This document shows positions 27,840 through 38,711 of a stretch of DNA of 64,000 bases, piece by piece. Below the pieces are notes generated by a model. That model saw only the letters and a list, made by a program, of their open reading frames with translations. It made no database searches and was not told where the DNA came from. Numbering within the stretch: the stretch's first letter is position 1; each line of letters begins with the position of its first letter. This DNA is from Caulobacter ginsengisoli (GTDB taxonomy: Bacteria; Pseudomonadota; Alphaproteobacteria; Caulobacterales; Caulobacteraceae). The stretch spans positions 124,001-188,000 of the forward strand of contig NZ_JAUSVS010000007.1 of the NCBI RefSeq assembly GCF_030814835.1, written 5' to 3'. The position numbers and the translations under genes are program-made.

Positions 27840-28547
27840 ATGGCTGACATCACTCTGGTGGACGACGACGAGAACATCGTTGCGTCCGTATCTCTTGCCC
27901 TCGAAAGCCACGGCCACACCGTCAAGGCCTACTATGACGGCGCCTCGGGCCTGGCGGCGCTGGAGAGCGATCCGCCGGACCTGGCCATCCTCGACGTCAA
28001 GATGCCCCGCATGGACGGCATGGAGGTGCTGCGGCGCCTCCGCCAGACCTCCGAGCTGCCGGTGATCATGCTGACCTCCAAGGACGAGGAGATCGACGAG
28101 ATCCTCGGCTTCAACCTCGGCGCCGACGACTACATGCACAAGCCCTTCTCGCAGCGGCTGCTGATCGAGCGGGTCAAGGCGGTGCTGCGCCGGGCCGGCG
28201 TGGTCGAGGAGGGCGCGCCCGAGCCGCGCACCGACCCCGGCGCCAAGGCCATGAAGCGCGGCAAGCTGACCCTGGACCCCGAGCGCCACGACTGCCTGTG
28301 GGACGGCAAGCCCGTGCGGCTGACCGTCACCGAGTTCCTGCTGCTGCAGTCGCTCGCCCAGCGGCCCGGCTTCGTGAAGAGCCGCGACAACCTGATGGAC
28401 GCCGCCTACGACGACCAGGTCTATGTCGACGACCGCACCATCGACAGCCACATCAAGCGCATGCGCAAGAAGTTCCGCCAGGTCGATCCCGAGTTCGACG
28501 CGATCGAGACCCTGTATGGCGTCGGCTATCGATACCGCGAGGCCTGA
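27840..28547 (+). CDS. chvI: Response regulator ChvI (OmpR family)
   Basis: A 235-residue response regulator. The receiver domain has DDDEN near residue 8-12, phospho-acceptor [13 protein letters not shown] (Asp52), and Lys in YMHKPFS. The C-terminal winged helix (about 140-235) is of the OmpR type, with [25 protein letters not shown] and [17 protein letters not shown]. ChvI is the partner of ChvG in the alphaproteobacterial envelope/acid-stress system and is essential or important in relatives. Position before chvG and HPr kinase matches the conserved order seen in rhizobia and Caulobacter. Confidence 0.94.
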   Translation: MADITLVDDDENIVASVSLALESHGHTVKAYYDGASGLAALESDPPDLAILDVKMPRMDGMEVLRRLRQTSELPVIMLTSKDEEIDEILGFNLGADDYMHKPFSQRLLIERVKAVLRRAGVVEEGAPEPRTDPGAKAMKRGKLTLDPERHDCLWDGKPVRLTVTEFLLLQSLAQRPGFVKSRDNLMDAAYDDQVYVDDRTIDSHIKRMRKKFRQVDPEFDAIETLYGVGYRYREA

Positions 28548-30165
28548 GCGCCCAAGCCAAGAGGGGGCTCCCTCCAAGCGCCCCTGGGGACGCTCAGCCC
28601 CGGCGCCAGATCGTGACGCCGAGGACGAGGTCGATCATGCCTGGCGCTGGCCGCGGTTCTCGCGCCTCGCCCGGCTGATCATCACGCTCAATCTGCTGGG
28701 CCTGCTGATCCTGGTCTCCGGCGCACTCGTCCTCAACGAGCTGCGCCGGGGCCTGGTCAACGCCCGGCTGGAGAGCCTCTCCCTGCAGGGCGAGACCATC
28801 GTCAAGGTGATGGACCAGGCCGCCACCCTGGGCGAGCCCTTCCCGCAGCTGCAGGCCGACCGCGCCGCCCGGATCATCGAGGTGCTGCACTTCCCCTCGA
28901 CCCAGCGGGTCCGGCTGTTCGACGCCCAGGGCAACCTGCTGGCCGACAGCTGGGCGGTGGCCGACCGGGTCGACTGGCGCATCCTGCCCCCGCCGCCCAA
29001 GCCCGGACAGTTCCGCTGGCCGTTCCTGAACAACGACAACGACGCCCCCAAGCCGGCCATGATCGCCAAGGCCCGCCGCCAGCTGGGCGAGGAGGTGGCC
29101 CGGGCCATGGGCGAGGGCCCGGTCAAGAACCGCCGGGTCGCCGAGAGCGGCAAGCAGGTGGTCTCGGTCTCCATCCCCATCCAGCACGTCGCCGAGGTGC
29201 TGGGGGTGCTGACCCTGGAGGCCAGCGACGTCGACGCCATCATCGCCCGCGAACGGGCCGCCCTGGTTCCCTTCATCCTGATCGCGGTGGGGGTGACCCT
29301 CTTGTCATCGCTCTTGCTGTCGATCCTGGTCGCCCAGCCGATGCTGCGCCTGGCCCAGGCCGCCGACCGGGTGCGGCTGTCGCGGGCCCGCTCCATCTCC
29401 CTGCCCGACCTGTCACGGCGCGAGGACGAGATCGGCGACCTCTCCCGCAGCCTCGAGGACATGACCGACACCCTCAGCCAGCGCATGGACGCCATCGAGC
29501 GCTTCGCCGCCGACGTGGCCCACGAGATCCGCAACCCGCTGACCTCGATCCGCTCGGCGGTCGAGACCCTGGAACTGGTCAAGGACCCCAAGGCCCGCGA
29601 GCGGCTGATGGGCATCCTCAAGCAGGATGTCAGCCGGCTGGACCGGCTGATCGGCGACATCTCGAACGCCTCGCGCCTCGACGCCGAGCTGTCACGCGAG
29701 CAACCCCGCCGCATCGACCTGAACCGGCTGATCGGCGACATCGTGGCGGTCTATGACGCCTCGCTGAAGGCCGGCGGCGCGCCCGTGCGGCTGGTTCAGA
29801 CCGGCGAACCGCTGACCGTCTCCGGCCGCGAAGGGCCGCTGGGCCAGGTGTTCCGCAACCTGATCGACAACGCCCGCTCGTTCAGCCCCCCGGACGGCGA
29901 GGTCCTGATCACCCTGGACCGGACCAAGGGCGAGGCGATCATCAAGGTCGAGGACAGCGGCCCCGGCATCCCGCCCGAAAACCTCGAGACGGTGTTCGAG
30001 CGCTTCTACACCTCGCGCCCCAAGGGCCAGGCCTTCGGCGGCAATTCGGGCCTGGGCCTCTCCATCGCCCGCCAGATCGTCGAAGCCCACGGCGGGCGGG
30101 TGCGGGCGGAGAACCGGGCTGGGGGCGGGGCGCTGTTCACCGTCGTTTTGCCCGAGGCGGATTGA
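28516..30165 (+). CDS. chvG: Sensor histidine kinase ChvG
   Basis: The start is taken at ATG 28516, overlapping chvI by 32 bases (549 residues); the exact start is uncertain. Layout: a basic cytoplasmic head, TM1 about 50-72, a periplasmic sensor domain about 75-248, TM2 about 250-274, HAMP about 275-325, then HisKA with [23 protein letters not shown] (His336) and an ATPase domain with [22 protein letters not shown], and [19 protein letters not shown]. It senses envelope or acid stress and phosphorylates ChvI. It heads the block with the HPr kinase genes. Confidence 0.93.
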   Translation: MASAIDTARPERPSQEGAPSKRPWGRSAPAPDRDAEDEVDHAWRWPRFSRLARLIITLNLLGLLILVSGALVLNELRRGLVNARLESLSLQGETIVKVMDQAATLGEPFPQLQADRAARIIEVLHFPSTQRVRLFDAQGNLLADSWAVADRVDWRILPPPPKPGQFRWPFLNNDNDAPKPAMIAKARRQLGEEVARAMGEGPVKNRRVAESGKQVVSVSIPIQHVAEVLGVLTLEASDVDAIIARERAALVPFILIAVGVTLLSSLLLSILVAQPMLRLAQAADRVRLSRARSISLPDLSRREDEIGDLSRSLEDMTDTLSQRMDAIERFAADVAHEIRNPLTSIRSAVETLELVKDPKARERLMGILKQDVSRLDRLIGDISNASRLDAELSREQPRRIDLNRLIGDIVAVYDASLKAGGAPVRLVQTGEPLTVSGREGPLGQVFRNLIDNARSFSPPDGEVLITLDRTKGEAIIKVEDSGPGIPPENLETVFERFYTSRPKGQAFGGNSGLGLSIARQIVEAHGGRVRAENRAGGGALFTVVLPEAD

Positions 30166-30191
30166 TTTTGAGTCCGGTGACTCTCCAGAAT

Positions 30192-30354
30192 TCCTCGCCC
30201 CTTGGGCGAGGTGGCGGCGAAGCCGACGGAGTGGGCCATGGAACACACGGTGTATCCAGATTGAGCACTGTCGGAGGGGGCGTGCTTGAAACGCCGTGTG
30301 CTCCCAAGAGCCCACTCCACCACTTCGTGGTCCCCCTCGCCCAAGGGGCGAGGA
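30192..30354. repeat. Inverted repeat between chvG and hprK
   Basis: Arms 30192-30211 and 30335-30354 (TCCTCGCCCCTTGGGCGAGG and its complement) are perfect over 20 bases and each is a hairpin; GTGGGC near 30231 also pairs with GCCCAC near 30310. The hprK ribosome-binding purines (GAGGA at about 30350) form part of the right arm, so the structure may affect hprK translation. The element has not been seen elsewhere in this window. Confidence 0.7.
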
Positions 30355-30358
30355 AAGG

Positions 30359-30784
30359 ATGATCGTCCACGCCACCCTGGTGGCCCTGCGCCTCCACGGT
30401 CTCTGGCGCGGCGCCCTGCTCACCGGCCCCTCCGGCGCCGGCAAGAGCGACCTGGCGCTGCGGGCCCTGGCCGAGGGGTTCAGCCTGGTCGCCGACGACC
30501 GGGTCAGCCTTTGGGCCTCGAACGGCCGGGTCTATGGCGCCGCGCCCCCCACCCTCGCCGGGCTGATCGAGGTGCGCGGCCTGGGCATCCAGCGGGTGAC
30601 GCCCCTCGCCTTCGCCCAGATCACCCTCTCGGTCCCCCTCACCGACACCATCGATCGCATGCCGGACGAGGCGACCGAGACCCTGCTGGATGTCGCCCTG
30701 CCGACCCGGCCGCTGTGGCCTTTCGAACCCGCCGCGCCCCTGAAACTGCGCCGGGCCCTAGAGTCGCTTGGAGCCGGCCGTTAA
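30359..30784 (+). CDS. hprK: HPr kinase/phosphorylase, short alphaproteobacterial type
   Basis: A 141-residue protein from ATG 30359, equal to the C-terminal kinase domain of full-length HprK (about 310 residues) only. It has Walker A LLTGPSGAGKSDLALRAL and ADDRVSLWASNG, and the family signature region is IEVRGLGIQRV. The shortened form is standard in alphaproteobacteria. It phosphorylates Ser46 of HPr in the nitrogen-related PTS. The gene follows chvG and precedes the EIIA and HPr genes, the conserved order. Its ribosome-binding site lies in the flanking inverted repeat. Confidence 0.92.
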   Translation: MIVHATLVALRLHGLWRGALLTGPSGAGKSDLALRALAEGFSLVADDRVSLWASNGRVYGAAPPTLAGLIEVRGLGIQRVTPLAFAQITLSVPLTDTIDRMPDEATETLLDVALPTRPLWPFEPAAPLKLRRALESLGAGR

Positions 30785-30859
30785 CGGGCGTAATACGGCG
30801 CCTTTATGGCCTCCAGGGGCCGCGGTCGGGCAGGGGATAACCCGGTTGAGAGTTCCGGA

Positions 30860-31264
30860 ATGATTGGACTGGTGATCGTCACCCACGGACGATTGGCCGA
30901 CGAGTTCGTGCTGGCCATGGAACATGTGGTCGGGCCGCAGGAGGCCGTGGCGGCCATCTGCATCGGTCCCGAGGACGACATGGAAAAGCGCCGCCGCGAC
31001 ATCCTGCGGGCCTGCGCCGAGGTCGATCACGGCAAGGGCGTCATCCTGCTGACCGACATGTTCGGCGGCACCCCGTCCAACCTCGCCATCAGCGTCATGG
31101 AACAGACCCGCGCCGAGGTCATCGCCGGGCTGAACCTGCCGATGCTGATCAAGCTGGCGTCCTTGCGCACCCGCGAGAGCCTGGAAGCCTGCGTCCACCA
31201 CGCCCAGGAAGCGGGGCGCAAATACATCTCGGTCGCCTCCTACGTCCTGGCCGGCGAGAAATAG
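30860..31264 (+). CDS. ptsM: PTS EIIA component, mannose family
   Basis: A 134-residue EIIA(Man)-type domain. The start at ATG 30860 gives MIGLVIVTHGRLADEF with the phospho-acceptor His9, then VILLTDMFGGTPSNLA, the family signature, and a C-terminal ARKYISVAS-type helix. In alphaproteobacteria this protein works with HPr and EI(Ntr) in a regulatory PTS rather than in sugar uptake, since no EIIB/EIIC gene is adjacent. Its stop overlaps the HPr start by one base, so the two are translated together. The start has only a weak ribosome-binding site. Confidence 0.93.
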   Translation: MIGLVIVTHGRLADEFVLAMEHVVGPQEAVAAICIGPEDDMEKRRRDILRACAEVDHGKGVILLTDMFGGTPSNLAISVMEQTRAEVIAGLNLPMLIKLASLRTRESLEACVHHAQEAGRKYISVASYVLAGEK

Positions 31265-31533
31265 TGACCGCCAGAACCGTCGAGATCGTCAACGAACGCG
31301 GCCTGCACGCCCGGGCTTCGGCCAAGTTCGTACGCCTCGCGGCCGGTTTCGACGCCGAGGTCCTGGTCAGCAAGGACGGCTCCACCGTCGATGCCCGCTC
31401 GATCATGGGCCTGATGATGCTGGCCGCCGGGCCGGGCAGCACCATCGAGATCACTGCCGAGGGCGCGGAAGCGGCCCAGGCGGTCGAGGCGCTGGTCGAG
31501 CTGGTGGCCAACAAGTTCGACGAGGATCGCTGA
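31264..31533 (+). CDS. ptsH: Phosphocarrier protein HPr
   Basis: An 89-residue HPr. It starts at GTG 31264, one base into the previous stop. GLHARASAKFVR holds His15, phosphorylated by EI, and DARSIMGLMMLAAG holds Ser46, the target of HprK encoded just upstream. The presence of both phosphorylation sites fits the gene cluster. It is the end of the hprK-EIIA-HPr group; a large palindrome follows and may terminate the transcript. In relatives ahcY comes next; here it is 4.7 kb away. Confidence 0.95.
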   Translation: MTARTVEIVNERGLHARASAKFVRLAAGFDAEVLVSKDGSTVDARSIMGLMMLAAGPGSTIEITAEGAEAAQAVEALVELVANKFDEDR

Positions 31534-31551
31534 CTCCAGCTCTTCCCCCTC

Positions 31552-31655
31552 TGGGGGAAGTGGCCCGGAGGGCCGAAGGGGGCTTCATCCACGGGCGCCC
31601 GTGGATGAAGCCCCCTCAGTCCCTTCGGGACAGCTCCCCCGAAAGGGGAGCAAAG
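31552..31655. repeat. Palindrome cluster between HPr and bioB
   Basis: A 40-base perfect palindrome without loop at 31577-31616 (centre 31596/31597, GGGCTTCATCCACGGGC and its complement). It is flanked on the left by CTTCCCCCTCTGGGGGAAG (31552-31560 region) and on the right by CTCCCCCGAAAGGGGAG (about 31634-31650). Such multi-hairpin blocks are typical intergenic elements of this group. Convergent ptsH and bioB end on either side, so it may also serve as a two-way terminator, though no T-run follows. The bioB stop codon overlaps its edge. Confidence 0.8.
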
Positions 31656-32632
31656 GGCTTCAGCCCCAGATCCGCCATCAGCAGCTCATCGGCGCTCTTC
31701 TCGGGGTTGGACGTCGTCAGCAGCCGCCCGCCCACGAAGATCGAGTTGGCCCCCGCCAGGAAGCACAGCGCCTGGGTCTCGCGGCTCATCCCCTCGCGGC
31801 CGGCCGACAGCCGCACCACCGACTTGGGACAGACCAGCCGCGCCACCGCGATGGTGCGCACGAACTCGATGGGGTCGATCTGGCCTTCCGCCTTGATCTT
31901 GTCGCCCAGCGGCGTGCCGGCGATCGGCACCAGGGCGTTGACCGGCAGGCTGTCGGGATGGGCCGGCAGGGTGGCGAGCGCATGCAGCAGCCCGGCCCGG
32001 TCGCGCCGCGCCTCGCCCATGCCGACGATGCCGCCGCAGCAGGTCGAGATGCCGGCCGAGCGGACATGCTCCAGGGTGTCCAGCCGCTCCTGATAGGTGC
32101 GGGTCGTCACCACATCGGCGTAATAGTCCGGCCCGGTGTCGAGGTTGTGGTTGTAATAGTCCAGGCCCGCCGCCCGCAGCGCTTCGGCCTGGTCGGCGGT
32201 CAGCATGCCCAGCGTCGCGCAGGTCTCCAGCCCCAGGGCCTTCACCCCCGAGATCATCGCCGCCATCTTGGGCACGTCGCGGTCCTTCAGGTCGCGCCAG
32301 GCCGCGCCCATGCAGAAGCGCTGCGCGCCGCCCGCCTTGGCCTTGGCGGCCTCGGCGACCACGGCCTCGGCGTCCATCAGCCGCGAGGCCTTGAGGCCGG
32401 TGTCGAAATGCGAGGACTGGCTGCAGTAGCCGCAGTTCTCGGCGCAGCCGCCGGTCTTCACGGAGAGGAGTTGACTTAGTTGCACCTCGGTCGGGTCGAA
32501 CCAGGCGCGGTGGACCTCGGCGGCCTTGAACACCAGCTCGGTGAAGGGCAGGTCGAACAGCGCCTCGACCTCTTCCAGCGTCCAGTCGTGACGGGGTTGC
32601 GCGGGATCAACGATACGAACCGGGGCGTTCAT
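31616..32632 (-). CDS. bioB: Biotin synthase
   Basis: A 338-residue radical-SAM enzyme converting dethiobiotin to biotin. The CAENCGYC motif (Cys63, 67, 70) binds the 4Fe-4S cluster; [55 protein letters not shown] and [10 protein letters not shown] are BioB signatures, including the second-cluster cysteines. ATG 32632 (MNAPVRIVD) is the probable start. The stop codon lies at the edge of the 40-base palindrome, and its last few residues (SRRD) are encoded by repeat sequence. It is divergent from the CYTH-CHAD gene; no other bio gene is adjacent. Confidence 0.95.
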   Translation of the reverse strand: MNAPVRIVDPAQPRHDWTLEEVEALFDLPFTELVFKAAEVHRAWFDPTEVQLSQLLSVKTGGCAENCGYCSQSSHFDTGLKASRLMDAEAVVAEAAKAKAGGAQRFCMGAAWRDLKDRDVPKMAAMISGVKALGLETCATLGMLTADQAEALRAAGLDYYNHNLDTGPDYYADVVTTRTYQERLDTLEHVRSAGISTCCGGIVGMGEARRDRAGLLHALATLPAHPDSLPVNALVPIAGTPLGDKIKAEGQIDPIEFVRTIAVARLVCPKSVVRLSAGREGMSRETQALCFLAGANSIFVGGRLLTTSNPEKSADELLMADLGLKPFAPLSGELSRRD

Positions 32633-32713
32633 GCGACTTGACCTGGAACAAGGACCGACAGGGCGCGGCAGGGCCTTGTAGCCTCGCCCTTCCACCTGCG
32701 CCATAGTTGAACC

Positions 32714-34171
32714 ATGCCCGCCGCCGACCAGGAAATCGAACTGAAGTTCGTGCTGCCGGACGGGCAGGCCGAGGCCGTCTGGCAGGCGATCGGCGGCGGT
32801 GACGCCAAGCTCACGGCCATGACCGGCGTCTATTTCGACACCGCCAAACGCAGGCTGAGCCGGTCAGGCGTGGCGCTGCGGGTGCGCGAAAAGCGCGGGA
32901 TCTTCGTCCAGGCGGTGAAGCTGGGCCGCGGCGTCAGCCGGGGCGAATGGGAGACCGCCATCCCCACCGCCGCCCCGGACCGCAAGGCCCTGGCCGGCAC
33001 ACCGGCGGCGGCCCTGCTGCCCAAGAGCGCCGACCTGGTTCCCATCTTCTCGGTGCGGGTCCAGCGCCGGACCATCGAACTGGACGAGGGCCAATCGCGC
33101 ATCGAGGCCTGCCTGGACCTGGGCGAAATCCGCTCCGGCGGAAAATCGACCCCGGTCTGCGAGATCGAGCTGGAACTGCTGCGCGGCGAGGTCGCCGACC
33201 TCTTCGCCCTGGCCCGCCGGCTGATGGCCGACGCTCCCCTGACCCTCTCCTTCGCCAGCAAGGCCGCGCGCGGCTACGCCCTGGCCGATGGGGCGGCGGA
33301 CCGTCCGGCCGAACTGAACGGGGACATGACGGCTGCCCAGGGCCTGCAGGCCCTCGGCCTGGCCGCGCTGGAAACCCTGACCGAGGCCATCGCCGCCTTC
33401 CGCGCCCGGCCCGGCCCCGAGCCGGTGCACGCGATCCGCGTCGCCCTGCGGCGGCTGCGCGGGGCCATCGCCAGTTTCAAGGCGGTCTGCGACGACGACG
33501 GCCGGGCCGGGGTCAAGGAGGAGCTGGCCTGGCTGGCCGGCGAACTGGACGCGGCCCGCGACCTCGACGTCCTGCTGGCCGACACCCTGCCGGCCCAGAC
33601 CATCGAGCCGGAGGCCTTGCAGGCCCTGACCGACAGAGTGATGGTCGCCCGTGGCGAGGCCTATGAGGCGGCCGAGCATGCGCTGGAAGGCCTGCGAACC
33701 CGCGCCCTGCTGCTGAACACCCTGCAATGGCTGAGCTTCGGGTCCTGGACCGAGCAGCCCAGCCCGCCCCTGAAACGCTTCGCCGCCAAGCGCCTGGAAG
33801 CCTGGCGCCGCCGCATGCGCAATCGCGGCCGGCGCCTCGCCGAACTGACCCCGGAAGAGCGCCATGAACTGCGCATCGACGGCAAGAAGCTGCGCTACGA
33901 CGCCGAGGCCCTGCAGGGCCTGTTCGACCGGCCCAAGCGGGCGGGAAAGCTGATCAAGGCGCTCAAGGGCCTGCAGGACGAACTGGGCGCCCTCAACGAC
34001 GCCAAGGCCGGCGCCGAGCGGCTGCAGGCCCTCGCCGAGCGGGAGACCGGGACCGTGCGCGAGACGGCCCTCGCCGTCGCGGCGGCCCTCAAGGCGCTGG
34101 ACGACGGCGGCGACAAGGCCGCCCACAAGGCCTGGAAGCGGTTCGACGAGGCGAAGGTGTTCTGGAGCTAG
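32714..34171 (+). CDS. CYTH-CHAD domain protein
   Basis: A 485-residue cytoplasmic protein. The N-terminal CYTH domain (about 1-200) starts with EIELKFVLP, the ExExK motif, followed by [18 protein letters not shown] and [12 protein letters not shown]. The C-terminal CHAD domain (about 215-485) has [18 protein letters not shown] and [19 protein letters not shown], the conserved His and basic helices. CYTH proteins hydrolyse triphosphates, and CHAD domains bind polyphosphate, so polyphosphate or inorganic triphosphate metabolism is the likely role. It sits between bioB and the AT-rich pentapeptide gene. Confidence 0.93.
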   Translation: MPAADQEIELKFVLPDGQAEAVWQAIGGGDAKLTAMTGVYFDTAKRRLSRSGVALRVREKRGIFVQAVKLGRGVSRGEWETAIPTAAPDRKALAGTPAAALLPKSADLVPIFSVRVQRRTIELDEGQSRIEACLDLGEIRSGGKSTPVCEIELELLRGEVADLFALARRLMADAPLTLSFASKAARGYALADGAADRPAELNGDMTAAQGLQALGLAALETLTEAIAAFRARPGPEPVHAIRVALRRLRGAIASFKAVCDDDGRAGVKEELAWLAGELDAARDLDVLLADTLPAQTIEPEALQALTDRVMVARGEAYEAAEHALEGLRTRALLLNTLQWLSFGSWTEQPSPPLKRFAAKRLEAWRRRMRNRGRRLAELTPEERHELRIDGKKLRYDAEALQGLFDRPKRAGKLIKALKGLQDELGALNDAKAGAERLQALAERETGTVRETALAVAAALKALDDGGDKAAHKAWKRFDEAKVFWS

Positions 34172-34263
34172 GGCCCGCTTCGTTTTCGGGAGGTGGCTTC
34201 GTTTGTGGCCAAAGAGAATCGCTTAAGATGCATGGCCGCAACCACTCTCCGTCGAGGACGCAC

Positions 34264-36144
34264 ATGCCGAAAGCAATCGTCCCTGCATCCGAAATCCAAA
34301 GCTGGTGGCGTGGTTGGCGGGAAGAAGATTTCAGTTGGAACGGACTAGCTCGCAAATCTTGGTTAGGTTGGAGCGTCAACGGTAGCGGCGAACTCATACC
34401 CGATGATCTAGCAGGGGAGACCGATAGGTCCGCAACACTGCAAGATTATTGGGCGTTTGAGGCCGATCATTTGGTGAATGGCCCCGATGGAGAATTTACG
34501 GAGTTCCATCTTCCGCTCCATTGGAGCGACGATTCGGACACGTTGAAGTCTAGCTGGAGCCGGCGTCGCTGCAGCGCGATCTTCGGAAGGTTAGCTTCCC
34601 AAATTAAATCCCTAAAAGAGAAGTACCCAGACCATCAAATTATCGCCCCTCTCGATGGAGTGGTTTTTCCTCACCTGTTGAAGGACAACTATATTCCATC
34701 TCTTGTATCCGAGCACGATACCCTGTCACTTTCCATTTCAGCAGTATGTGGAAAACTGAATATAGGCAATGTGGATACGATAGAACAACTTGAATTGAAC
34801 AATTGTCTATTTCTAGGCCCGTTTCGCATAGATGATATCTCGTTTCGAGAACTTGTTATGCTTCACAAGTGCCTGCTTGTCGGACCATTTAGAATACAAA
34901 CCTCAAAAATGATCAACGGACTTGCTTTTAGTGAAGCCGCCTTTTTTGGGCCGGTTAGAATACTCGCTTGCGAATTTAACGGAGAAGTCGCAATCGAGGA
35001 TTGTGTGTTTGCGAATAGCGTTTCCCTCGCAACGGGGACGGCTAATGCAGGCGTAATGATAGAAAAGACGAGATTTCTTGGTCAATCTACATTTTCAAGA
35101 TTTGGGTTTAATTCAGAAGTATACGTGAGTGAAACCGTATTTGCTGGCCCAACGCGGTGGGTTGCCGCGAAATTTCCTGGTGAGGTCAACTTTTACAAAG
35201 TCCATTTCGGCCCGGCGAATTTTTCGAGAGCAGAGTTTGAAGATCATGTCAGCTTTGAGGAGAGTACTTTTTCCGAAATCATGGAGTTCTCGCACGTTCA
35301 TTTTGCGAAGTATGCCTCCTTCAGAAACTCTATTTTTCCAAGCGATGCTGGTATGTTTACGGGAGCGTTTCGTGATGCGCGCTTCTCTGACGGCGCTAAC
35401 TTCGTCCAGGTAAATTTCTACCATTTTGCCGCTTTCGACGAGGCGACATTCAAGCGCCCGCCGCTTCTGAACGACGATGAACGTGGCGACTGGCCCTTCG
35501 CCAAGGCCGTGTCACTGGCACGTCGAGCCTCACTATCTTCTTGGAGGCGCCCCGAAACGGAACGCCAACAGATGCCACTAGAAAGAGCGCGGGAATACTT
35601 CTTTGGCGCATTGGAGGGAGGGTGCAGGAGTCTCAAGTTAGCCATGGAGGCAAAACGAGCTCGGGCCCTGGAACAGAAGTTTTACAGGTATGAGCTTCGC
35701 GCACGACAGTCTCGCCCCTCGACGGGCCCGTCGGAGAGAATTGTCTCAGCGGCTTTTTACCTGTCGAGCAACTTCGGACACGCTATATTTCGGCCTATAT
35801 TTCTAACCGGCTTCGTTCTTCTCGCGTTCGGGTTGGCGTTTGCGCTTATCCATTATCTGGCTGTGAATCTACCACAATCCACAAATATTATGTACGACCG
35901 TTGGTACAACAATGATGATTTAGCTCGCGGAATAAATCTGTCGGGTAGGCAAGTGTTCCGGCCTTTCAGCATATGGGATATTGGAACGAAGACTATTGAT
36001 CCGTGGGAAAATGACATACTGATAGGAGGTGGATTCTTTATTGGTCTAGCTACGCGTTTGGCAGGCACTCTGGAATCAATGATTTCCATTGGACTGCTGT
36101 TTATGTCTGGATTGGCAATTAAGCGGCGCTTCCAACTCGGGTAG
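34264..36144 (+). CDS. Pentapeptide-repeat-like membrane protein, foreign composition
   Basis: A 626-residue protein; start at ATG 34264 after GAGG with 7-base spacing (ATG 34228 is in frame but lacks one). Residues about 180-410 have a repeating F-x4 pattern (for example CLFLGPFRIDDISFRELVML, VSFEESTFSEIMEFSHVHF), as in pentapeptide-repeat right-handed helices, but more degenerate. The last about 110 residues have two or three membrane spans (FLTGFVLLAFGLAFALIHYL; GLATRLAGTLESMISIGLLF). Such architecture occurs in membrane-linked accessory proteins, yet no function is known. AT-rich codon use contrasts with every neighbour, a sign of transfer. Confidence 0.78.
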   Translation: MPKAIVPASEIQSWWRGWREEDFSWNGLARKSWLGWSVNGSGELIPDDLAGETDRSATLQDYWAFEADHLVNGPDGEFTEFHLPLHWSDDSDTLKSSWSRRRCSAIFGRLASQIKSLKEKYPDHQIIAPLDGVVFPHLLKDNYIPSLVSEHDTLSLSISAVCGKLNIGNVDTIEQLELNNCLFLGPFRIDDISFRELVMLHKCLLVGPFRIQTSKMINGLAFSEAAFFGPVRILACEFNGEVAIEDCVFANSVSLATGTANAGVMIEKTRFLGQSTFSRFGFNSEVYVSETVFAGPTRWVAAKFPGEVNFYKVHFGPANFSRAEFEDHVSFEESTFSEIMEFSHVHFAKYASFRNSIFPSDAGMFTGAFRDARFSDGANFVQVNFYHFAAFDEATFKRPPLLNDDERGDWPFAKAVSLARRASLSSWRRPETERQQMPLERAREYFFGALEGGCRSLKLAMEAKRARALEQKFYRYELRARQSRPSTGPSERIVSAAFYLSSNFGHAIFRPIFLTGFVLLAFGLAFALIHYLAVNLPQSTNIMYDRWYNNDDLARGINLSGRQVFRPFSIWDIGTKTIDPWENDILIGGGFFIGLATRLAGTLESMISIGLLFMSGLAIKRRFQLG

Positions 36145-36153
36145 CTCCAAGTT

Positions 36154-36175
36154 GATATAAAGATATCCTTATATC
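36154..36175. promoter_or_regulatory. 22-base near-perfect dyad upstream of ahcY
   Basis: GATATAAAGAT-ATCCTTATATC at 36154-36175, symmetrical in ten of eleven base pairs, 71 bases before the ahcY start and 9 bases after the pentapeptide gene stop. It is an AT-rich operator-like site in GC-rich DNA. A regulator of methionine/SAH metabolism (ArsR-like SahR or SamR type) would be the natural candidate, which is inference from gene content; no such regulator is adjacent. Confidence 0.55.
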
Positions 36176-36245
36176 CCCATTGCTACCCTGACGGCAGGCG
36201 GCTATAGACCCAGCCAACACACCCTCATCTGCAATGGAGCCCATC

Positions 36246-37636
<1,391 letters not shown>

Positions 37637-37637
<1 letters not shown>

Positions 37638-37811
37638 GCCCAAAGCCCTTCCCCCGCTGGCGGGGGAAGTGGCCTGAGACGCGCAGCGGCGAAGGTCGAT
37701 GGGGGTCCTTGCGGCGCTGGCGGCTGGCACAACCGTGGGAAAGGGCCCCCAACGAGCCTCCAGCTTCGCTGTCGGCCCACTTCCCCCGCCAGCGGGGGAA
37801 GGGCTTGGGCC
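37637..37811. repeat. Inverted repeat after ahcY
   Basis: Arms of about 35 bases at 37637-37672 and 37777-37811 (GGCCCAAAGCCCTTCCCCCG type, containing CCCCCGCTGGCGGGGG) match except for a single-base length difference. Each arm is itself a hairpin. The centre is GC-rich with no ORF. The ahcY stop and the element share one base. It may work as the ahcY terminator. This element type is seen once in this window. Confidence 0.75.
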
Positions 37812-37862
37812 TGCTCGCGAATCCCCTAGCCGCCGCCCCCTCCCTCCGCTAATCCCGTTGCC

Positions 37863-38711
37863 ATGCCCACGGCCCTGATCCTCTCGTCCCACGTCGCCGG
37901 CAGCCGCGTTGGCGGCACGGCTCAGGCGCTGGCGCTTGTCCCGTTCAAGATCGACCCGATCGTGGTGCCGACCGTGCTCTATGGCCGCCACCCCGGCTGG
38001 GGCGCGCCGGGCGGGGCCACCGTGCCGGTCGAGGCGTTCGAGGGCATGCTGGACGGCATCGAGGCCAATGGGCTGTTCGGGCTCACGGACCTGGTGCTGT
38101 CGGGCTATTACGCCAGCGTCGAGCAGGTGCGGGCCGCCGGCCGGGCCATCGACGCCGTCCGGGCCGCGCCGCGCGACGGGGCCGCCGCCCGCAAGCCCAT
38201 CGTCGTGGTCGACCCCACCATGGGCGACGCCGGCAAGGGTCTCTACGTCCCCCCCGAAGTGGCCGCCGCCATCGGCGAGGAGCTGATCCCCCGGGCCGAC
38301 CTGGTCTGCCCCAACGCCTGGGAGCTGCAGCGGCTGACGGGCGCGGAGACCCGCGACCCGGTCCAGGCCATGCGCGCCGCCCGCCTGCTGGGCAAGCCCG
38401 TGCTGGTCTCCTCGGTGCATCGCGGCAATGAGATCGGCGTCGTCTATGCCGACAAGCGCGAGGCGTGGCTCGCCGCCCACGCCAAGTCCGAGACCGCCCC
38501 CAACGGCACAGGCGACCTCTTGACCGCCCTCTTCGCCGCCTCGCTGCTGGGCGGCCAGACGGCCAGCTATGGCCTGGCCCGGGCGGTCGGCGGCCTGGCC
38601 GAAACCATCACCTCGGCCAACATCTGGGCCAGCCCCGAACTGCCCATCGTCGCCATGGGCGCCCGCATCATGCAGGCCAGCCCGACCGTCCGCATCGAGC
38701 GGCTGGCGTGA
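37863..38711 (+). CDS. pdxY: Pyridoxal kinase
   Basis: A 282-residue ribokinase-fold kinase of vitamin B6 salvage (pyridoxal + ATP to PLP). Visible are LILSSHVAGSRVGGTAQ (substrate site), LVLSGYYASVEQV, VVDPTMGDAGKGLYV, PNAWELQRLTG, and the anion-hole/catalytic motif TAPNGTGDLLTALFAASLL with the catalytic Asp. Length fits PdxY/PdxK. It is probably co-transcribed with the serine hydrolase, whose GTG start overlaps its stop by 4 bases. Confidence 0.9.
   Translation: MPTALILSSHVAGSRVGGTAQALALVPFKIDPIVVPTVLYGRHPGWGAPGGATVPVEAFEGMLDGIEANGLFGLTDLVLSGYYASVEQVRAAGRAIDAVRAAPRDGAAARKPIVVVDPTMGDAGKGLYVPPEVAAAIGEELIPRADLVCPNAWELQRLTGAETRDPVQAMRAARLLGKPVLVSSVHRGNEIGVVYADKREAWLAAHAKSETAPNGTGDLLTALFAASLLGGQTASYGLARAVGGLAETITSANIWASPELPIVAMGARIMQASPTVRIERLA

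Noticed and set aside
31577..31616. Palindrome taken as a simple Rho-independent terminator
   Set aside because: There is no loop and no T-run on either side; a terminator role remains possible but is not supported directly.
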